Shown here: piece after piece, positions 15,597 to 24,833 of the stretch
Layout: each line of letters opens with the position of its first letter
How positions within the stretch are numbered: position 1 is the first letter of the stretch
NCBI GenBank assembly: GCA_902491895.1
Contig: CABUJH010000014.1
Location: 1 to 39,238, forward strand
Origin: an uncultured Collinsella sp.
GTDB lineage: Bacteria > Actinomycetota > Coriobacteriia > Coriobacteriales > Coriobacteriaceae
Direction of reading: 5' to 3'
DNA: 39,238 nucleotides
Translations under genes and position numbers: made by a program
The notes under the pieces: generated by a model
Database searches by the model: none
What the model was told of the DNA's origin: nothing
Seen by the model: only the letters and a program-made list of their open reading frames with translations

Positions 15597-18500
15597 CTAC
15601 GAACGGCGGATAACCTCGGTCACGACCTCGGATACCGTGGCAATGTTCGTCGGGTTGACATTGTGGGGCAGGTCGTCCTCGGTACGAGCGCAAGCCAGAC
15701 GCGTGCCGTCCACGCCGGCGATGGTGAGGGCTCGGCGGCTCGCCTCGAGCGCGGCATAGGCATCGGTCTTGGCATAGGGCATCTCGAGCGCGCCACAATC
15801 GACATGGAACGACTTGCACACCTTGCTGACCAGGTTCATGATGCGGCGATCGCCCTTGAGCAGCTGCTGTTCGCCCTCGACCGTCACCACCGAAAGCCTA
15901 CCGGCGCCGACGGATTCAAGATTGATGAAGAATACGCCGCGGAGCTTATCGCGATGCGAAGCCAAGAAGGCCTTCATGCCGGCGCCATCACAATCCGAGG
16001 CGCCCGTTGCCACAAACCAGATATCGTGACCGAGCAGCTCATCATCGCCCATAGAGGCGACAGCCGAGAGCATATCTTCGGAAGAAGCGCCATCGGAAGA
16101 CGTAGCGCCGCCCTTCCAGCCATCGTTATCGTCCTCGAAGTTATCCCACGAACCGATACCGCGACCGGACTTCTTGGCATCGTAATCGTCTGCGACGCCC
16201 AGCCAATCACTCATGCTGTCCTGCTCGTTTTTCCTTTTACGACCGAACAGGCCACCCAAGCCGCGTTTGCGAGACTTGGGTGCCGCCGGGGCGGGAGCCG
16301 AAATGGTCTCGATCGGCTGCGCGCCCGACGCAACGGGCATAGAAGGCGCAACGGGTGCCGATGTGGGTTCGGGACCCTGGGCAGTAGCAAAGGGGTCGTT
16401 GACCTGGGCAGAGGGATCGGGAAGGTCGAACAGCGACGTGCGAGACGCAACGTTTGCCTGCTTCATAGACGGCAGCGACGGATCGGGGACCGAAGCCAGC
16501 GGAGACGAGGAAGGTGCAGGCGACGGTGCCGACGCCGGATCGGGAACATTCATCTGCGGACGCGGCGATGCCTGGGAGGAAATCTGGGCCATAAGGGAAT
16601 CGACCGTTTCGTCCTGGGTGGGAGCGACATTGGCAACCGTGGCACCGGAACCACTCGGGGTCGGCATGGTGAAAATCTGCGTGGAGTAAGGCCTCGACTC
16701 ATCCGTCTCGGGAGTCTCGGAAACCGCAGGCACTTCCTCCTGCTCGACCTCGGTCGAATCACCTTGATCGGCTGCCGCGTATTGCTCTTCGTCAGAGTTG
16801 GCCTCGACGGACTCGTCCTCGGCGGCATCTTGGATTTCGGCAGCATCAATGGGCTCGTCATCGTCTGCCGCGTCGCCCTGCTCATCGGAAACAGGAAGGG
16901 GCTCGGCAATTGCGGTGCCTTGCTTTTCAAACGTTATCGTGGAATCGAACTGCGCGGCATCAAACGACATGGTGCTATCGACGTGCTGCTGAGCCTCGAA
17001 AGACGTTGTTGCCTCAACAACATCCGCTGACGTCGGTTGCTGGGACTCAAAGGACGTCGTAGCTTCGGCAGCGTCGACGGGCCCGGACTGCATAGCCTCG
17101 TTCTGCTCGAACTCTTGCGCCGCGCGCTCACGTGCCGCCTCGGCTGCCTGCTGCTGAGCGATAGCCTCCTGCTCGGCAGCCTCGCGTGCGGCAGCGCGCT
17201 TCTCCTCGAAATCGTCGACAAATTTCCTGCCCTTTGCAAGCGCACCCTTAAAGAAGCTGGAAGCGCTGGCGCCAATCGAAGAGAACGCGGATGCAATATC
17301 GGCATGGGGCGTTGCCGCGGGAATCTCGGCAGAGAAATCAGTATCGCTCTCGTAAGACACGCACCTCGGCTGTTCAACGTAATCGTCGTCAGACTCGTCC
17401 GCAACGTCTTGCGCCGGCGCGGCGGGAGCCAAAATGTCCAGTCCTGCCGCGGGATCGATCGCGGACACCGCCTCGGGCTCGGCAACGGCAGCGGTAACCG
17501 CGGCAGACTCATCATCCGCAGTGACAACGGGCGCAGGCTCGGGCTCAAACGTCGGCTCCTCGCCCTCCTCGTAATCGAGCGTGCAGGACTCGGGAAGCAT
17601 TCCGAGTGCACGGATGGCATCCGAACCAAAGCGAATGTTGCCGGCGGCGTTGCGATAGAGCTTGGGCTCGGGCTCGGCCGCGGCAGGCTCCTCCGCCGGC
17701 TCAGCAGCGGGAACCTCGTCATTGAACTCTTCGGCCTGGACAACCTGATTCTGATCCTCGGGCACGATGGCGCCAATCAGCGTCTCGTCGGCAGACGCAC
17801 CCTCAAAGCCCTCAATCTGCTCGTCAAAAGCCTCGCCCTGTTCGGGCTCGGTTTGAGCGTCGGGAGCAATCGGCTGACCGAACTCGTCCTCGGCGTAGGT
17901 AGGCTCTTCGTACTCGATGGTGTTGCCGTAGTCGTTTTGCTGCTGGGCCGCGGCATACTCCGCCGCCGCGCGCGCCATTTCCTCGGCACGACGTTTCTGC
18001 TCCCCAAAATAGGTATCGAACGGAACATCGTCGGGAAACTCGTTCTCGCCCTGGAAGGGAGCAACGTTGTCCATAACGCCGAGCATAGCGGCGACAGAAG
18101 ACTTGTTGCACACCGCGCCGGACGTATAGGGAAGAACGTGGCGGTTAGAGATGATGTTTGCCGCGTTGGCAAGTGCAACGAGGGAAGCGAGGATCGCGAC
18201 AATCCACAGCAGAACCTTGAGCGCGCCGGGGAGCGGCAGGATACGCAGGATGGCAACGGCAGCAGGGGCAATCGTGGCAACGGGCAACAGCTTGGCGATG
18301 AGCGCACGATACGAAGCATAGGGCTCGCGGGCGAGCAGCTCAGCACGGGGAGAGTCGTAGTGTGCGACAACGACCACCGGGCGGTTGCGCGGAGACGCGA
18401 GCGGGCCCGAGGCCTTGTGGTAGGCGATGACATTTTGGCTCACGCCCGTCTTGCCCAAGCGCGAAACCACGGGGTGGCCCGTGCGCTCGAGCACGTAAAG

Positions 18501-18773
18501 AACGGCGCCGACAATGGCCAGCAAGGTGCCGACCAAGCCGATACCGCCGCCGATGCCCATCAGCAGGGCGCCGGCAAACGCAAGAATACCGGTAACGGCA
18601 AATGCCAATCTACTGGGCGCCGGGGCATTGAACTCCTGAACCTCGGGGTCAAAGCCGTGGTTGCGGAAGATCTGAGCGATATCCTCGGCAGCCAAGCGCT
18701 CTTCTTCGCTGCATGCCGGCGTAATGCCGGTGTTCTGCAGCAGGTGGTTAATATAGTTCTGGGTGTTCGCCAT
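15597..18773 (-). CDS. Membrane protein with an interrupted M28 peptidase-like domain
   Basis: 1058 residues. After an N-terminal helical part come a hydrophobic segment at about 55-95, the block VVVVAHYDSPR (133-143) typical of M28 zinc peptidases, and a second hydrophobic segment at about 160-207. Next is GAVCNKSSVAAML, which aligns with the GADDNASGVAALL block of the family. About 650 residues of acidic, Ala/Glu/Pro/Gln-rich low-complexity sequence follow, then the rest of the fold (WFVATGASDCDG, FINLESVG, DLPHNV). Only His 138 and His 1037 of the usual five metal ligands look conserved, so it may not be an active peptidase. The long frame continues to 18923, but ATG 18773 has GGAG at the right distance. 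Divergent from the WYL genes. Confidence 0.85.
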   Translation of the reverse strand: MANTQNYINHLLQNTGITPACSEEERLAAEDIAQIFRNHGFDPEVQEFNAPAPSRLAFAVTGILAFAGALLMGIGGGIGLVGTLLAIVGAVLYVLERTGHPVVSRLGKTGVSQNVIAYHKASGPLASPRNRPVVVVAHYDSPRAELLAREPYASYRALIAKLLPVATIAPAAVAILRILPLPGALKVLLWIVAILASLVALANAANIISNRHVLPYTSGAVCNKSSVAAMLGVMDNVAPFQGENEFPDDVPFDTYFGEQKRRAEEMARAAAEYAAAQQQNDYGNTIEYEEPTYAEDEFGQPIAPDAQTEPEQGEAFDEQIEGFEGASADETLIGAIVPEDQNQVVQAEEFNDEVPAAEPAEEPAAAEPEPKLYRNAAGNIRFGSDAIRALGMLPESCTLDYEEGEEPTFEPEPAPVVTADDESAAVTAAVAEPEAVSAIDPAAGLDILAPAAPAQDVADESDDDYVEQPRCVSYESDTDFSAEIPAATPHADIASAFSSIGASASSFFKGALAKGRKFVDDFEEKRAAAREAAEQEAIAQQQAAEAARERAAQEFEQNEAMQSGPVDAAEATTSFESQQPTSADVVEATTSFEAQQHVDSTMSFDAAQFDSTITFEKQGTAIAEPLPVSDEQGDAADDDEPIDAAEIQDAAEDESVEANSDEEQYAAADQGDSTEVEQEEVPAVSETPETDESRPYSTQIFTMPTPSGSGATVANVAPTQDETVDSLMAQISSQASPRPQMNVPDPASAPSPAPSSSPLASVPDPSLPSMKQANVASRTSLFDLPDPSAQVNDPFATAQGPEPTSAPVAPSMPVASGAQPIETISAPAPAAPKSRKRGLGGLFGRKRKNEQDSMSDWLGVADDYDAKKSGRGIGSWDNFEDDNDGWKGGATSSDGASSEDMLSAVASMGDDELLGHDIWFVATGASDCDGAGMKAFLASHRDKLRGVFFINLESVGAGRLSVVTVEGEQQLLKGDRRIMNLVSKVCKSFHVDCGALEMPYAKTDAYAALEASRRALTIAGVDGTRLACARTEDDLPHNVNPTNIATVSEVVTEVIRRS

Positions 18774-18971
18774 GTGCGCTCCACATCCATAATCCGACAA
18801 ATAGGCCCAATGCATGCACATTAGAACCGTATATAGTCGAAAGTATACCCCGAGCGAGCGCAAACGACCGAATTCGGGCCATCTTAACGCCTCGAGCGGA
18901 CAAGGATATAGCCTAATCTCCATATCGGACTAAAATCATGGCAGCAAACCACCTTCTCATGCGAGGACTCT
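18774..18971. other. Divergent intergenic region
   Basis: 198 bases between the M28-like gene (leftward) and the first WYL regulator (rightward). It must hold both promoters, but no clear boxes were seen. GAGGA at 18963-18967 is the ribosome binding site of the WYL gene. WYL regulators often control neighbours, so an operator here is possible. Confidence 0.35.
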
Positions 18972-19994
18972 ATGACGGCAAGCGACGCGACCGCGACAAT
19001 TAAAAAGGGGAATTCGGAGCCCGGTTTCGATAAAACGGCTCAGCGCATCCTCAATCTTTTCTTTGTGCTCAACAGCTCCCCCGAACCGCTGACGACCGAG
19101 CAGATCGTCTTGGATTCTGACCTGGGATATGGCTCGGGCAATATCGACTCGGATAAGCGCAAGTTTCGGCGCGATCGTGACAAACTGCTCGAGCGTGGCA
19201 TCTTAATCAAGGAGGTTCGCCCCGCCGGTGCGCAGGAGACCGAGGAAAGCTCGTGGACAATCGACCGCGAGCACACGTTTGCTGCAGGCGGCCTCATCAC
19301 CGCAGACGACGCCGATATCCTACTCAACGCCATCGACCAGACGCTAGCGGCCGGCTCTTCCACCTTTGCCGCGCCGCTTGCCGATATTCGCTCCAAAATT
19401 GCCTACCTCACCGGCAGGACGACGGTGGACGAAGTACCGATCCGCCGCTCTCCCACCGTCGATGCGGTATGGAGCGCCTTTGCCGAGCGATGCGCGCTGC
19501 GATTTTTATATCAGAACGGACGCGGCGAGCAGAAAGAACGTACCGTCTGTGTCTACGGCATGTTCGAACGCGAGGGCGTGGCGTACTTCTGCGGCCTCGA
19601 CAATGTCACCGACGACATCAGGACATTCCGCTGCGACCGTATCGTTCGCGCATGGCGTCCTTCGAAGGCCTACGCCATCCCTGCGGACTTCAATCTCAAC
19701 GACTATCTGTTCTTTGAATTCGATTTCGCCGACCGACCGCCCGTTGCAGCCACGTTCTCGTTCGCCCCTCAGACGCAGATCGATATGATCAACGGCCTCA
19801 CGCGCGGGCGAGGTGAGCTCACACACACCGATGCGGGATGGATCTGGACCGTTGACGTGCGCGACCTTGAAGCCGCCGCCTCATTTTGCATGGCCCACGC
19901 CATGGACGGCATGAGGCCCATGGCCCCCAAATCGCTCAAGCAGGCGTGGAACCACCTCATTGAAAGGACGGTGCACGAGTATGCCCGTGCGTAA
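18972..19994 (+). CDS. WYL-domain transcriptional regulator (PafB-like)
   Basis: 340 residues. The N-terminal part (about 20-85) resembles the helix-turn-helix of this family (TAQRILNLFFVLNSSPEPLTTEQI is its first helix pair), and the central part has a WYL-type domain around LRFLYQNGRGEQKERTVCVYG and DNVTDDIRTFRCDRIVRAW. It overlaps the next WYL gene by 14 bases. Actinobacterial PafB and PafC form a similar pair that activates DNA-damage genes; whether this pair does the same is an inference. ATG start with GAGGA five bases upstream. Confidence 0.88.
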   Translation: MTASDATATIKKGNSEPGFDKTAQRILNLFFVLNSSPEPLTTEQIVLDSDLGYGSGNIDSDKRKFRRDRDKLLERGILIKEVRPAGAQETEESSWTIDREHTFAAGGLITADDADILLNAIDQTLAAGSSTFAAPLADIRSKIAYLTGRTTVDEVPIRRSPTVDAVWSAFAERCALRFLYQNGRGEQKERTVCVYGMFEREGVAYFCGLDNVTDDIRTFRCDRIVRAWRPSKAYAIPADFNLNDYLFFEFDFADRPPVAATFSFAPQTQIDMINGLTRGRGELTHTDAGWIWTVDVRDLEAAASFCMAHAMDGMRPMAPKSLKQAWNHLIERTVHEYARA

Positions 19995-20898
19995 ACTCAC
20001 CAGCGAGCAGAGACTCTCGCGCGCCATCGACATCATGGAGGCCCTCTACGCCGCCGGCGAGAGCGGCATGACACGAACCGAGATTTGCGGCCGCTTTGGC
20101 ATCACGGGAGTATCGCTCGACGAGATTCTCGAGATCGTCTCGACGCTCGCGGACCGAGAATCTGGTGCGCGCATCATCTGCGAATGCCACGGCGAGCGTG
20201 TGGTCCTCACTGGTGACGCCGGGCGTGTGCTACCGTTGCGCTTGAGTGCAGCCGAGGGCGCTGTGCTCAACCACGAACTTGAATCGTTGGGGATCGAGCC
20301 GCAGACGGCAGCTCGGATTCGACACGCCCTTCTACCCGAAGAGCTCGGCTATAACCAGCGCGTCTTTGACACCGTCAACCACGGGTCGCACTGGCAGCAG
20401 CTGAGCTGTGCCATTCAGGACGGCGTTCGCTGCCGCATCTCATATCGCTCGATGGACGATGCACGGCCACGCGAGCGTCTGGTCGACCCCTTGCGCATTA
20501 CGGCAAACGGCGACCAAACATACCTGATTGCCTGGGACATCACAGTCGATGAGCAGCGCACCTATCGCATGGATAAAATCGAGGGACTCACCTTGACGGA
20601 AGACTCCGTCGTGTCTCACGCACCGGACGTCGCATCCCTCCACGATTCCCTTGCCCGGACGCAGCGTAGCGCAAAGCTCTTGATGCCATTCGATATGGCG
20701 GAACATCTGGACTGGGCCGGCATCACCCTAATCGAGCGCAGCGGGGCAGACATGGCAATGGTAACCGTGCATTACGGCTCCGAGCGTTGGCTACTGAGCC
20801 AGGTAATCGCAGCGGGCGGAGCCATCCGCATCTTGGATGACCCCGCCCTGTCAAAGCGTCTGTGCGATATGGCAAAAACCCTCGTTTGTCCGCTTTAG
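19981..20898 (+). CDS. WYL-domain transcriptional regulator (PafC-like)
   Basis: 305 residues. N-terminal helix-turn-helix region (EQRLSRAIDIMEALYAAGESGMTRTEI and following), then a WYL domain with CRISYRSMDDARPRERLVDPLRI and TYRMDKIEGL, and a C-terminal WCX-like region. A longer frame would begin with TTG at 19960; ATG 19981 fits the family start and has AAAGGA 12 bases upstream. It overlaps the previous regulator gene, so the two are coupled and probably work as a heterodimer. Its stop codon overlaps the stop codon of the convergent helicase gene. Confidence 0.86.
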   Translation: MPVRKLTSEQRLSRAIDIMEALYAAGESGMTRTEICGRFGITGVSLDEILEIVSTLADRESGARIICECHGERVVLTGDAGRVLPLRLSAAEGAVLNHELESLGIEPQTAARIRHALLPEELGYNQRVFDTVNHGSHWQQLSCAIQDGVRCRISYRSMDDARPRERLVDPLRITANGDQTYLIAWDITVDEQRTYRMDKIEGLTLTEDSVVSHAPDVASLHDSLARTQRSAKLLMPFDMAEHLDWAGITLIERSGADMAMVTVHYGSERWLLSQVIAAGGAIRILDDPALSKRLCDMAKTLVCPL

Positions 20899-23789
20899 CG
20901 CCGCCGTTCGTGGCGTGCACGCCACAGTTGCAGATAGTGCCCGATCTGCGCCGATTCGATGCGCTGGTAGGAGCTCGTGGGCAGCGACGTTAAGAACTTC
21001 TTTCCGTAGCCCTTCGTCACCAGGCGCGGGTCGGCCAGAATCAGCACGCCGCAATCGGTCGACGAGCGGATAAGGCGGCCAGCCGCCTGCTTGACCTCGA
21101 GCACCGCCTCGGGCAGCGAATAGCGCGCCCAAGCGCGGTCTTCGCGCAGGTTGCGCTCGCACGAGAGCGGGTCCGTGGGGCTCGAGAACGGCAGCTTGGG
21201 AATGATGACGCAGCGCAGTGTCTCGCCGCTGGCGTCGAATCCCTCCCAGAAGGCCTTAAGAGCAAAAAGCGACGAGGTCGGCTCGTTGATAAACCGGTCG
21301 CGCAGGCGACGAGGAGATGAGTTGCGCTGCTGGCAGTTGAGCTCCAGACCCGCACGGGCCATCTTGGGCTCAACGCGGGCGTACAGGTCTTCCATGTCGC
21401 GCCGATTGGTAAACAGTGTGAGCACCGATCCGCCCATGGCAAGATGGGCGTCGACCAGCACGCGCTCGAGCGCCGCAAGATAGCTCTCACGATCGCGCGG
21501 ATCGGGTATATCGCCCGCAACGACTACAGCCATGTTCGAATCAAAGTCGTAGCTCGAGTCCAAGTGCAGCGATGAGGATGTCGAAGCACCGATGCGATCG
21601 AGGCCGACCGCGTGGTTAAAGTGTTCAAAGCTTTTGGACACCGTCATGGTCGCCGAGGCAAAGATAGCCGTGTGAACCTCGGGCAGCCACTCGGTTGCCA
21701 AGGCCTCGCCAATGTCGATGCGCTCTGCGGTCATTGACTCTCCGCCGGCACGCAACCTGCGATTGACCTGCAGCGAATACACGTAGTGTTCATCGGTGCC
21801 GTCGATGATGAGTTTGAGGTTCTCGGCCAGCTCGTGCAGGCGGCGCGAGATATAGCCCAGGTCGACAACAACCTCGGGCTTGTCGGCGGCGACAGCCTGC
21901 ACCAGCGCGTCGACGCTCTTGTCAGCTTGTTCCAATGCATCGATGGCAGTGTAGGCCGACGGTAAGAAATCATGCCAGTCGTCAGATTCGCGCAGCTCGG
22001 GGCCAATCCATAGATTGGCATTGTCATAACCCCCACGGGCACGGCGGCCGAGCTCGCGAACGCCATCGAACACGTCGGCGATTGCCATGCTCGCGCGCGC
22101 AACCGTCGACGTCGCCTTGGCAGTAAGGCCCAGATAGAGCGTAGAGCCCTCGGAGGTTGCCAAATCACGGGAAACCTGGCTTAGCGCACCGGTGCTCGAG
22201 CCACCCAGGCGCTCAAACAGAACGCGTGATTCGTCCGCCGACACCACGCGCGCCCACTGACGGCGCGCCTCGCGCTCGATGGAATGGGCCTCGTCGATTA
22301 CCCAATGACGAATCGGAGGTAAAATCCTGCCCTCGGCCGCGACATTGCGGAACAGCAGGGAATGGTTGGTGACCACCACGTCGGCATGCGCCGCACGACG
22401 GCGAGCGCCGTGGACCAAGCATTTTTCAGGGAAAAACGGGCAGAGGCGACGAGCACACTCGCGCGAGGCCGTCGTAAAGTCGGGGCGGTTGACGCTGCGC
22501 CACCGAATGCCGAGCGAGTCGAGGTCGCCATCGGCTGATTGGCAGACGTACGCCATAATGACCGCGACCGCCGTGAGCGTGTCCGCCGGATCGCGCTTGG
22601 TGGTAATCTCGACCTGGCCGCGGCTCATGCGCTCAAGCTTGCGCAGACATGGATAGTGGTCATACCCCTTGAGAGCGCAAAATGACAGACCACCGTCCAG
22701 TTGCTCGGCAAGTTTTGGCAGCTCATGGTACATGAGCTGGTCGGCAAGATTGTTCGACTTGGTCGCAATACCAACCGTGATGTTGTTACGGCGCGCTGCC
22801 TCGGCAAAAGGCACCAGATAGGCCATCGATTTGCCGACGCCCGTGCCCGCCTCAATTACACGATGAGTGCCCGTGACCAGCGCATCGCGGACCTCGAGCG
22901 CCATCGCGATCTGCTCATCACGCGGTTCGTAGGTGGGATACATGCGATTGACCAGGCCACCTGGCGCATAGTCTGCCTCAATCTCCTCACGACTCGGCAT
23001 CTTGAGGACCGGCAGTTCGTCGGCGTCCACCCGATCGTCGGCGCGATCGGCCTTGAGAACGTCAGCACGAGCGGCGCTGAGAGAGAAGATAGAACCAGGG
23101 TTCTGCCCTGCCAAGAATGAGAAGATAGGACGATAGGACCAAGGCACATCCGGATGCATGTCGGCTAGGCGCGCCATGAGGCCCTGAGGCAAGTCGGTGA
23201 GCGCCACGAGCAACACGCGCCATACGCCACACAGGGCGTCGACGTCGGCATTGGCACGGTGTGATACCGAGTCACAGCCAAACAGATCGGCCATAAAAGA
23301 CAACTTGTGCGATGCCAGGCGCGGAAGCGCGATGCGCGACAGCGCCAGCGAATCGATCCAGATATCGCTCACGTTGACGCCGCCTTTGACCGACTCGATA
23401 AACGAGCGGTCGAACGTGGCGTTATGTGCGATTACCGGGCAACCACCGACAAAATCGGCGAGAGCGGCTACGGCCTCAACGGCCGACGGGGCATCTGCCA
23501 CATCGGCATTTGTAATGCTCGTGAGCTCGGTGATCTCGGCGGGAATCAGCTGCTTGGGATGCACGAAGGTATCGAAGCGGTCGACGACCTCGCGGCCCGA
23601 AAGACGGGCCGCCGAGATCTCGATCAGCTCATTGTCCTGCACCGAAAGACCTGTGGTCTCGGTATCGAGGACAATCACATCTTCCTCGATAAGGCCGAAG
23701 GACTGCGTTTTGGCGCGTTCGGCAAGCGTGGCATAGGAGTCGATGACAAACTTCGGCGTTCCTGACGAAACCGCGTCCTCGATTAGCAT
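20895..23789 (-). CDS. DinG-type helicase with N-terminal 3'-5' exonuclease domain
   Basis: 964 residues. The first 190 form a DEDDh exonuclease like DNA polymerase III epsilon: LDTETTGL, HNATFD and HRANADVDAL carry the catalytic acids and His. The rest is an XPD/DinG superfamily 2 helicase with Walker A GTGVGKS, VIDEAH, and four Cys (one in YPCLRK, one in YVCQSA, two in CPFFPEKC region) fitting an iron-sulfur cluster. Proteins of this layout unwind DNA 5' to 3' in repair and are common in Gram-positive bacteria. Its ATG overlaps the stop of ddl. It is convergent with the WYL pair and shares its stop region with it. Confidence 0.92.
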   Translation of the reverse strand: MLIEDAVSSGTPKFVIDSYATLAERAKTQSFGLIEEDVIVLDTETTGLSVQDNELIEISAARLSGREVVDRFDTFVHPKQLIPAEITELTSITNADVADAPSAVEAVAALADFVGGCPVIAHNATFDRSFIESVKGGVNVSDIWIDSLALSRIALPRLASHKLSFMADLFGCDSVSHRANADVDALCGVWRVLLVALTDLPQGLMARLADMHPDVPWSYRPIFSFLAGQNPGSIFSLSAARADVLKADRADDRVDADELPVLKMPSREEIEADYAPGGLVNRMYPTYEPRDEQIAMALEVRDALVTGTHRVIEAGTGVGKSMAYLVPFAEAARRNNITVGIATKSNNLADQLMYHELPKLAEQLDGGLSFCALKGYDHYPCLRKLERMSRGQVEITTKRDPADTLTAVAVIMAYVCQSADGDLDSLGIRWRSVNRPDFTTASRECARRLCPFFPEKCLVHGARRRAAHADVVVTNHSLLFRNVAAEGRILPPIRHWVIDEAHSIEREARRQWARVVSADESRVLFERLGGSSTGALSQVSRDLATSEGSTLYLGLTAKATSTVARASMAIADVFDGVRELGRRARGGYDNANLWIGPELRESDDWHDFLPSAYTAIDALEQADKSVDALVQAVAADKPEVVVDLGYISRRLHELAENLKLIIDGTDEHYVYSLQVNRRLRAGGESMTAERIDIGEALATEWLPEVHTAIFASATMTVSKSFEHFNHAVGLDRIGASTSSSLHLDSSYDFDSNMAVVVAGDIPDPRDRESYLAALERVLVDAHLAMGGSVLTLFTNRRDMEDLYARVEPKMARAGLELNCQQRNSSPRRLRDRFINEPTSSLFALKAFWEGFDASGETLRCVIIPKLPFSSPTDPLSCERNLREDRAWARYSLPEAVLEVKQAAGRLIRSSTDCGVLILADPRLVTKGYGKKFLTSLPTSSYQRIESAQIGHYLQLWRARHERRR

Positions 23790-24748
23790 GCAATGCCCGC
23801 TCGACGAAGGCCCATACGAATCAGGCTGTCACAGACCTGCGGGAACGTCATGTCGTCGGTGTGGCGGATCTCGTCCGGATACAGCGACGTATCGGTCATG
23901 CCGGGAATGGTATTGGTCTCGAGGATAACGGGGCCGTCCTCGCTCACGATAAAATCGCTGCGCGAGATGCCCAGGCAACCGAGGGCCTTGTGAGCAGCAC
24001 AGGCAAGCTCCTGAGCGCGAGCGTAATTCTCGGGTGAAATCTGCGCCGGAATGCGATGGATGTCCGTAGGGTCGACATATTTCACGTCCAGATCGTAGAA
24101 CTCGCAGTCCTCGGGTTTGCGAATCTCGACAATCGGCAGAGCGCGCACGTCGTCCTCGCCGTACACACCGACGGTGATCTCGGTACCCTCGATGCACTTC
24201 TCGACCAGCACTTTGTCGCCGTACGCAAACGCCTTGGCGATTGCCGCGGGCAGCTCGGAGGGCTCATGGACCAGGGAAATGCCATAGCTGGAACCGTTGA
24301 CGGCCGGCTTCACAAAGCAGCGCTCGCCACAAACCTCGACGATATGATCGATATCGACTTCATCGCCCACCTCGAGCGCGAGGCCGGGGGCAATGGGAAT
24401 GCCCGCCTTGGCGTACAGGAGCTTAGAGACCTCCTTGTCGGCACCGCAGGCGCTGGCAAGCACGCCCGAGGCCGTGTAGGGGATACCCAGGGTCTCCATG
24501 GCGCCCTGCATGGCGCCATCCTCGCCGCCGGCACCGTGCATGGCGATAAACGCCACGTCAAAGCCGCCGGTCGCCATGGTTACCATAAAATCATCGGCAG
24601 CCGTGTCGAGCAGCTCCACCGAAGTGTAGCCGGCCTCCTTCAAGGCAACCACGACGTTCTTTCCCGAATTGAGCGAGATCTCGCGCTCAGCGGAATGACC
24701 GCCCGCCAAGACCGCTACGTGCATGTTCTCTAGGCTTTTACCCGGCAT
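23783..24748 (-). CDS. ddl: D-alanine--D-alanine ligase
   Basis: 321 residues, cytosolic ATP-grasp enzyme joining two D-Ala for peptidoglycan precursors. Diagnostic blocks are AVLAGGHSAEREISL, FIAMHGAGGEDGAMQG, VKPAVNGSSYGISLV (glycine-rich loop) and ILETNTIPGMTDTSLYP. The Tyr of SSYG in the omega region suggests D-Ala as second substrate (a Phe at the equivalent position marks D-lactate enzymes in the standard families). ATG with GGAGGAG seven bases upstream. It overlaps the helicase gene by seven bases, so the two form an operon. Confidence 0.95.
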   Translation of the reverse strand: MPGKSLENMHVAVLAGGHSAEREISLNSGKNVVVALKEAGYTSVELLDTAADDFMVTMATGGFDVAFIAMHGAGGEDGAMQGAMETLGIPYTASGVLASACGADKEVSKLLYAKAGIPIAPGLALEVGDEVDIDHIVEVCGERCFVKPAVNGSSYGISLVHEPSELPAAIAKAFAYGDKVLVEKCIEGTEITVGVYGEDDVRALPIVEIRKPEDCEFYDLDVKYVDPTDIHRIPAQISPENYARAQELACAAHKALGCLGISRSDFIVSEDGPVILETNTIPGMTDTSLYPDEIRHTDDMTFPQVCDSLIRMGLRRAGIAC

Positions 24749-24833
24749 GGGCAGACTCCTCCTCTATAATTTCTGCAGCTGATACCATATTGTAGCGATA
24801 CCCTCTACGTTTCCCCAAAATCGAAAGGCTTCC

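Noticed and set aside
15552..18824. Two long plus-strand frames opposite the M28-like gene
   Set aside because: Arg/Gly/Leu-rich reverse readings of the acidic low-complexity region, without ribosome binding site or known domain.
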